In this document: positions 63,288-64,000 of the stretch, in pieces
Numbering within the stretch: the stretch's first letter is position 1
Layout: every line of letters begins with the position of its first letter
The notes under the pieces: model-generated
What the model saw: only the letters and a program-made list of their open reading frames with translations
Database searches by the model: none
Told to the model about the DNA's origin: nothing
DNA from: Bacteroidota bacterium
GTDB taxonomy: Bacteria > Bacteroidota > Bacteroidia > Cytophagales > Cyclobacteriaceae
Length of the DNA stretch: 64,000 nt
Direction: 5' to 3'
NCBI GenBank assembly: GCA_022567155.1
Contig: JADFHN010000005.1
Coordinates: 22,022-86,021, forward strand
Program-made: the position numbers and the translations under genes

Positions 63288-64000
63288 TTATTCAAAATGG
63301 CTGAACCTGTAAACTTTGGCTCTGCCATTAATGATCACTGCCATTACCCTTTCCTTGTTAGGAATACGATCGTCACGAAAATTGAGCGGATAGCTTATAA
63401 AATCGTTATTCGTCCGGTAATCCCCATAGGGATATTGGTCATAATCTCTGCCAAATCCTGTATTTTCTGAAAGCACTTTAAGCTGGTCATCCAGTTTTCT
63501 GGCTGCTGCCCAGGTCATTTCTAAATATGGTAGGACCTCAGGAATGGTTTCGATAAGATCTCCATGTACAGCTTGCTGTAGCATTTGTGACCAGTTACTC
63601 TCAGTCAATCGGTCATAAAGAATGAGATTACTATTATATAGAAGTCCTGAAACTCCGAAGCTCAAATTTTCTCCGGCTACCTGACTACTCCACAAGGATG
63701 CCGTTCCGGTAAGCGGACAATAGGACAACACCGTATTGCCTAAACCGGATTCATCATTTATTACTTCATGCCAGTCTAATATTTTATGCGGAAATACCCT
63801 GATTACGTCACCGTCATGGTAAACAACTACTAATTCTTCGTCTTTTATATAATTATCATTTTTAAATGAAGTGTTAAAAAGCTCAAGTTCCGGAAGATCC
63901 AATGAAGGAATGCCATCTTTAAATGATCCAAAAATAAGTTTAGAGGGATCTATGAGCCAATCATCATCCGGTGAATCAATTGAAATTGCATCTTTCTCTT
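63288..64000 (-). CDS. DUF3179 domain protein, partial at the right edge
   Basis: The minus-strand frame is open from the window edge to the stop at 63288, giving at least 236 residues; the N-terminus lies outside the window. DUF3179 motifs are clear: EELVVVYHDGDVIRVFPHKILDWHEVIND, LSYCPLTGTASLWS (with the conserved SYCPLTGTA) and FGVSGLLYNSNLILYDRLTESNWSQM. The frame continues upstream with DPSKLIFGSFKDGIPSLDLPE. This family is usually secreted and of unknown function. It converges on the susD gene. Confidence 0.88.
   Translation of the reverse strand, partial: EKDAISIDSPDDDWLIDPSKLIFGSFKDGIPSLDLPELELFNTSFKNDNYIKDEELVVVYHDGDVIRVFPHKILDWHEVINDESGLGNTVLSYCPLTGTASLWSSQVAGENLSFGVSGLLYNSNLILYDRLTESNWSQMLQQAVHGDLIETIPEVLPYLEMTWAAARKLDDQLKVLSENTGFGRDYDQYPYGDYRTNNDFISYPLNFRDDRIPNKERVMAVIINGRAKVYRFSHFE

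Overview
The window looks like a chromosomal segment of a Bacteroidota bacterium, most plausibly a Cytophagales-type marine or soil lineage (inference). The evidence is a SusC/SusD pair, an Nqr subunit F, an LptC/TPR/CNNM/PpiD envelope operon, a MoxR-DUF58-DUF4350-DUF4129-SpoIIM-RDD cluster, a ribosomal protein S16 with a long acidic tail, and promoters of the Bacteroidota type (TTTG, about 20 nt, TAnnTTTG). Most genes are housekeeping genes with ordinary synteny. No phage, insertion sequence, CRISPR array, rRNA or convincing tRNA was found.

Layout. 0-5 kb: Lrp regulator, a divergent arginase-family protein, nqrF, a radical SAM protein and the relic of an outer-membrane barrel gene. 4.7-8.4 kb (minus): accD, then the rpsP-rimM-trmD-rplS operon with its terminator. 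8.7-15.8 kb (plus): fused cytochrome c synthetase CcsBA, a membrane-anchored MutS-like ATPase, a TerB-like protein, purK-purE. 15.8-16.9 kb: a potassium-channel pseudogene. 17.2-25.6 kb: LETM1/TerB-like protein, gpmI, DUF4783-nadC, a YcxB-like protein, recX, DinB, and an ATP-grasp/LysE pair. 25.7-30.6 kb: DUF4105 protein, radical SAM/SPASM protein, inositol monophosphatase, rsmI, pterin dehydratase and a lipoprotein methyltransferase. 30.8-38.8 kb (minus): DUF493, then an envelope operon whose first gene, coaX, is broken. 38.8-44.4 kb: anmK, nhaD, two peptidases. 45.2-52.4 kb: MoxR cluster and RDD protein. 52.6-56.2 kb: BadF-type sugar kinase, murQ, a hypothetical and a secreted lipoprotein hydrolase. 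56.3-56.9 kb: rplU-rpmA. 56.9-58.35 kb: a 1.4-kb gene-free stretch with repeats and palindromes. 58.35-63.1 kb: susC-susD ending in a strong terminator. 63.3-64 kb: a DUF3179 protein running off the right edge.

How the genes work together. anmK, the BadF-type kinase and murQ give a route for recycling peptidoglycan amino sugars. purK/purE, nadC, accD and gpmI are core metabolism. rsmI and the trmD operon serve ribosome and tRNA maturation. LptC, PpiD, the CNNM protein and the outer-membrane proteins build or maintain the envelope.

The most notable signal is recent gene decay. Three genes (coaX, a K+ channel, an outer-membrane barrel) carry nonsense codons, two of them also a frameshift, while the surrounding reading frames remain recognisable. 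The conserved N-terminus of murQ extends upstream of any ATG, GTG or TTG. Other points worth a second look are metal-ligand substitutions in the arginase-family protein, the very long S16 tail, a MutS-like ATPase with four apparent membrane segments, a methyltransferase with a lipoprotein signal, an ATP-grasp/LysE gene pair, and a perfect 16-bp palindrome upstream of susC. I did not find a clearly new multi-gene system.
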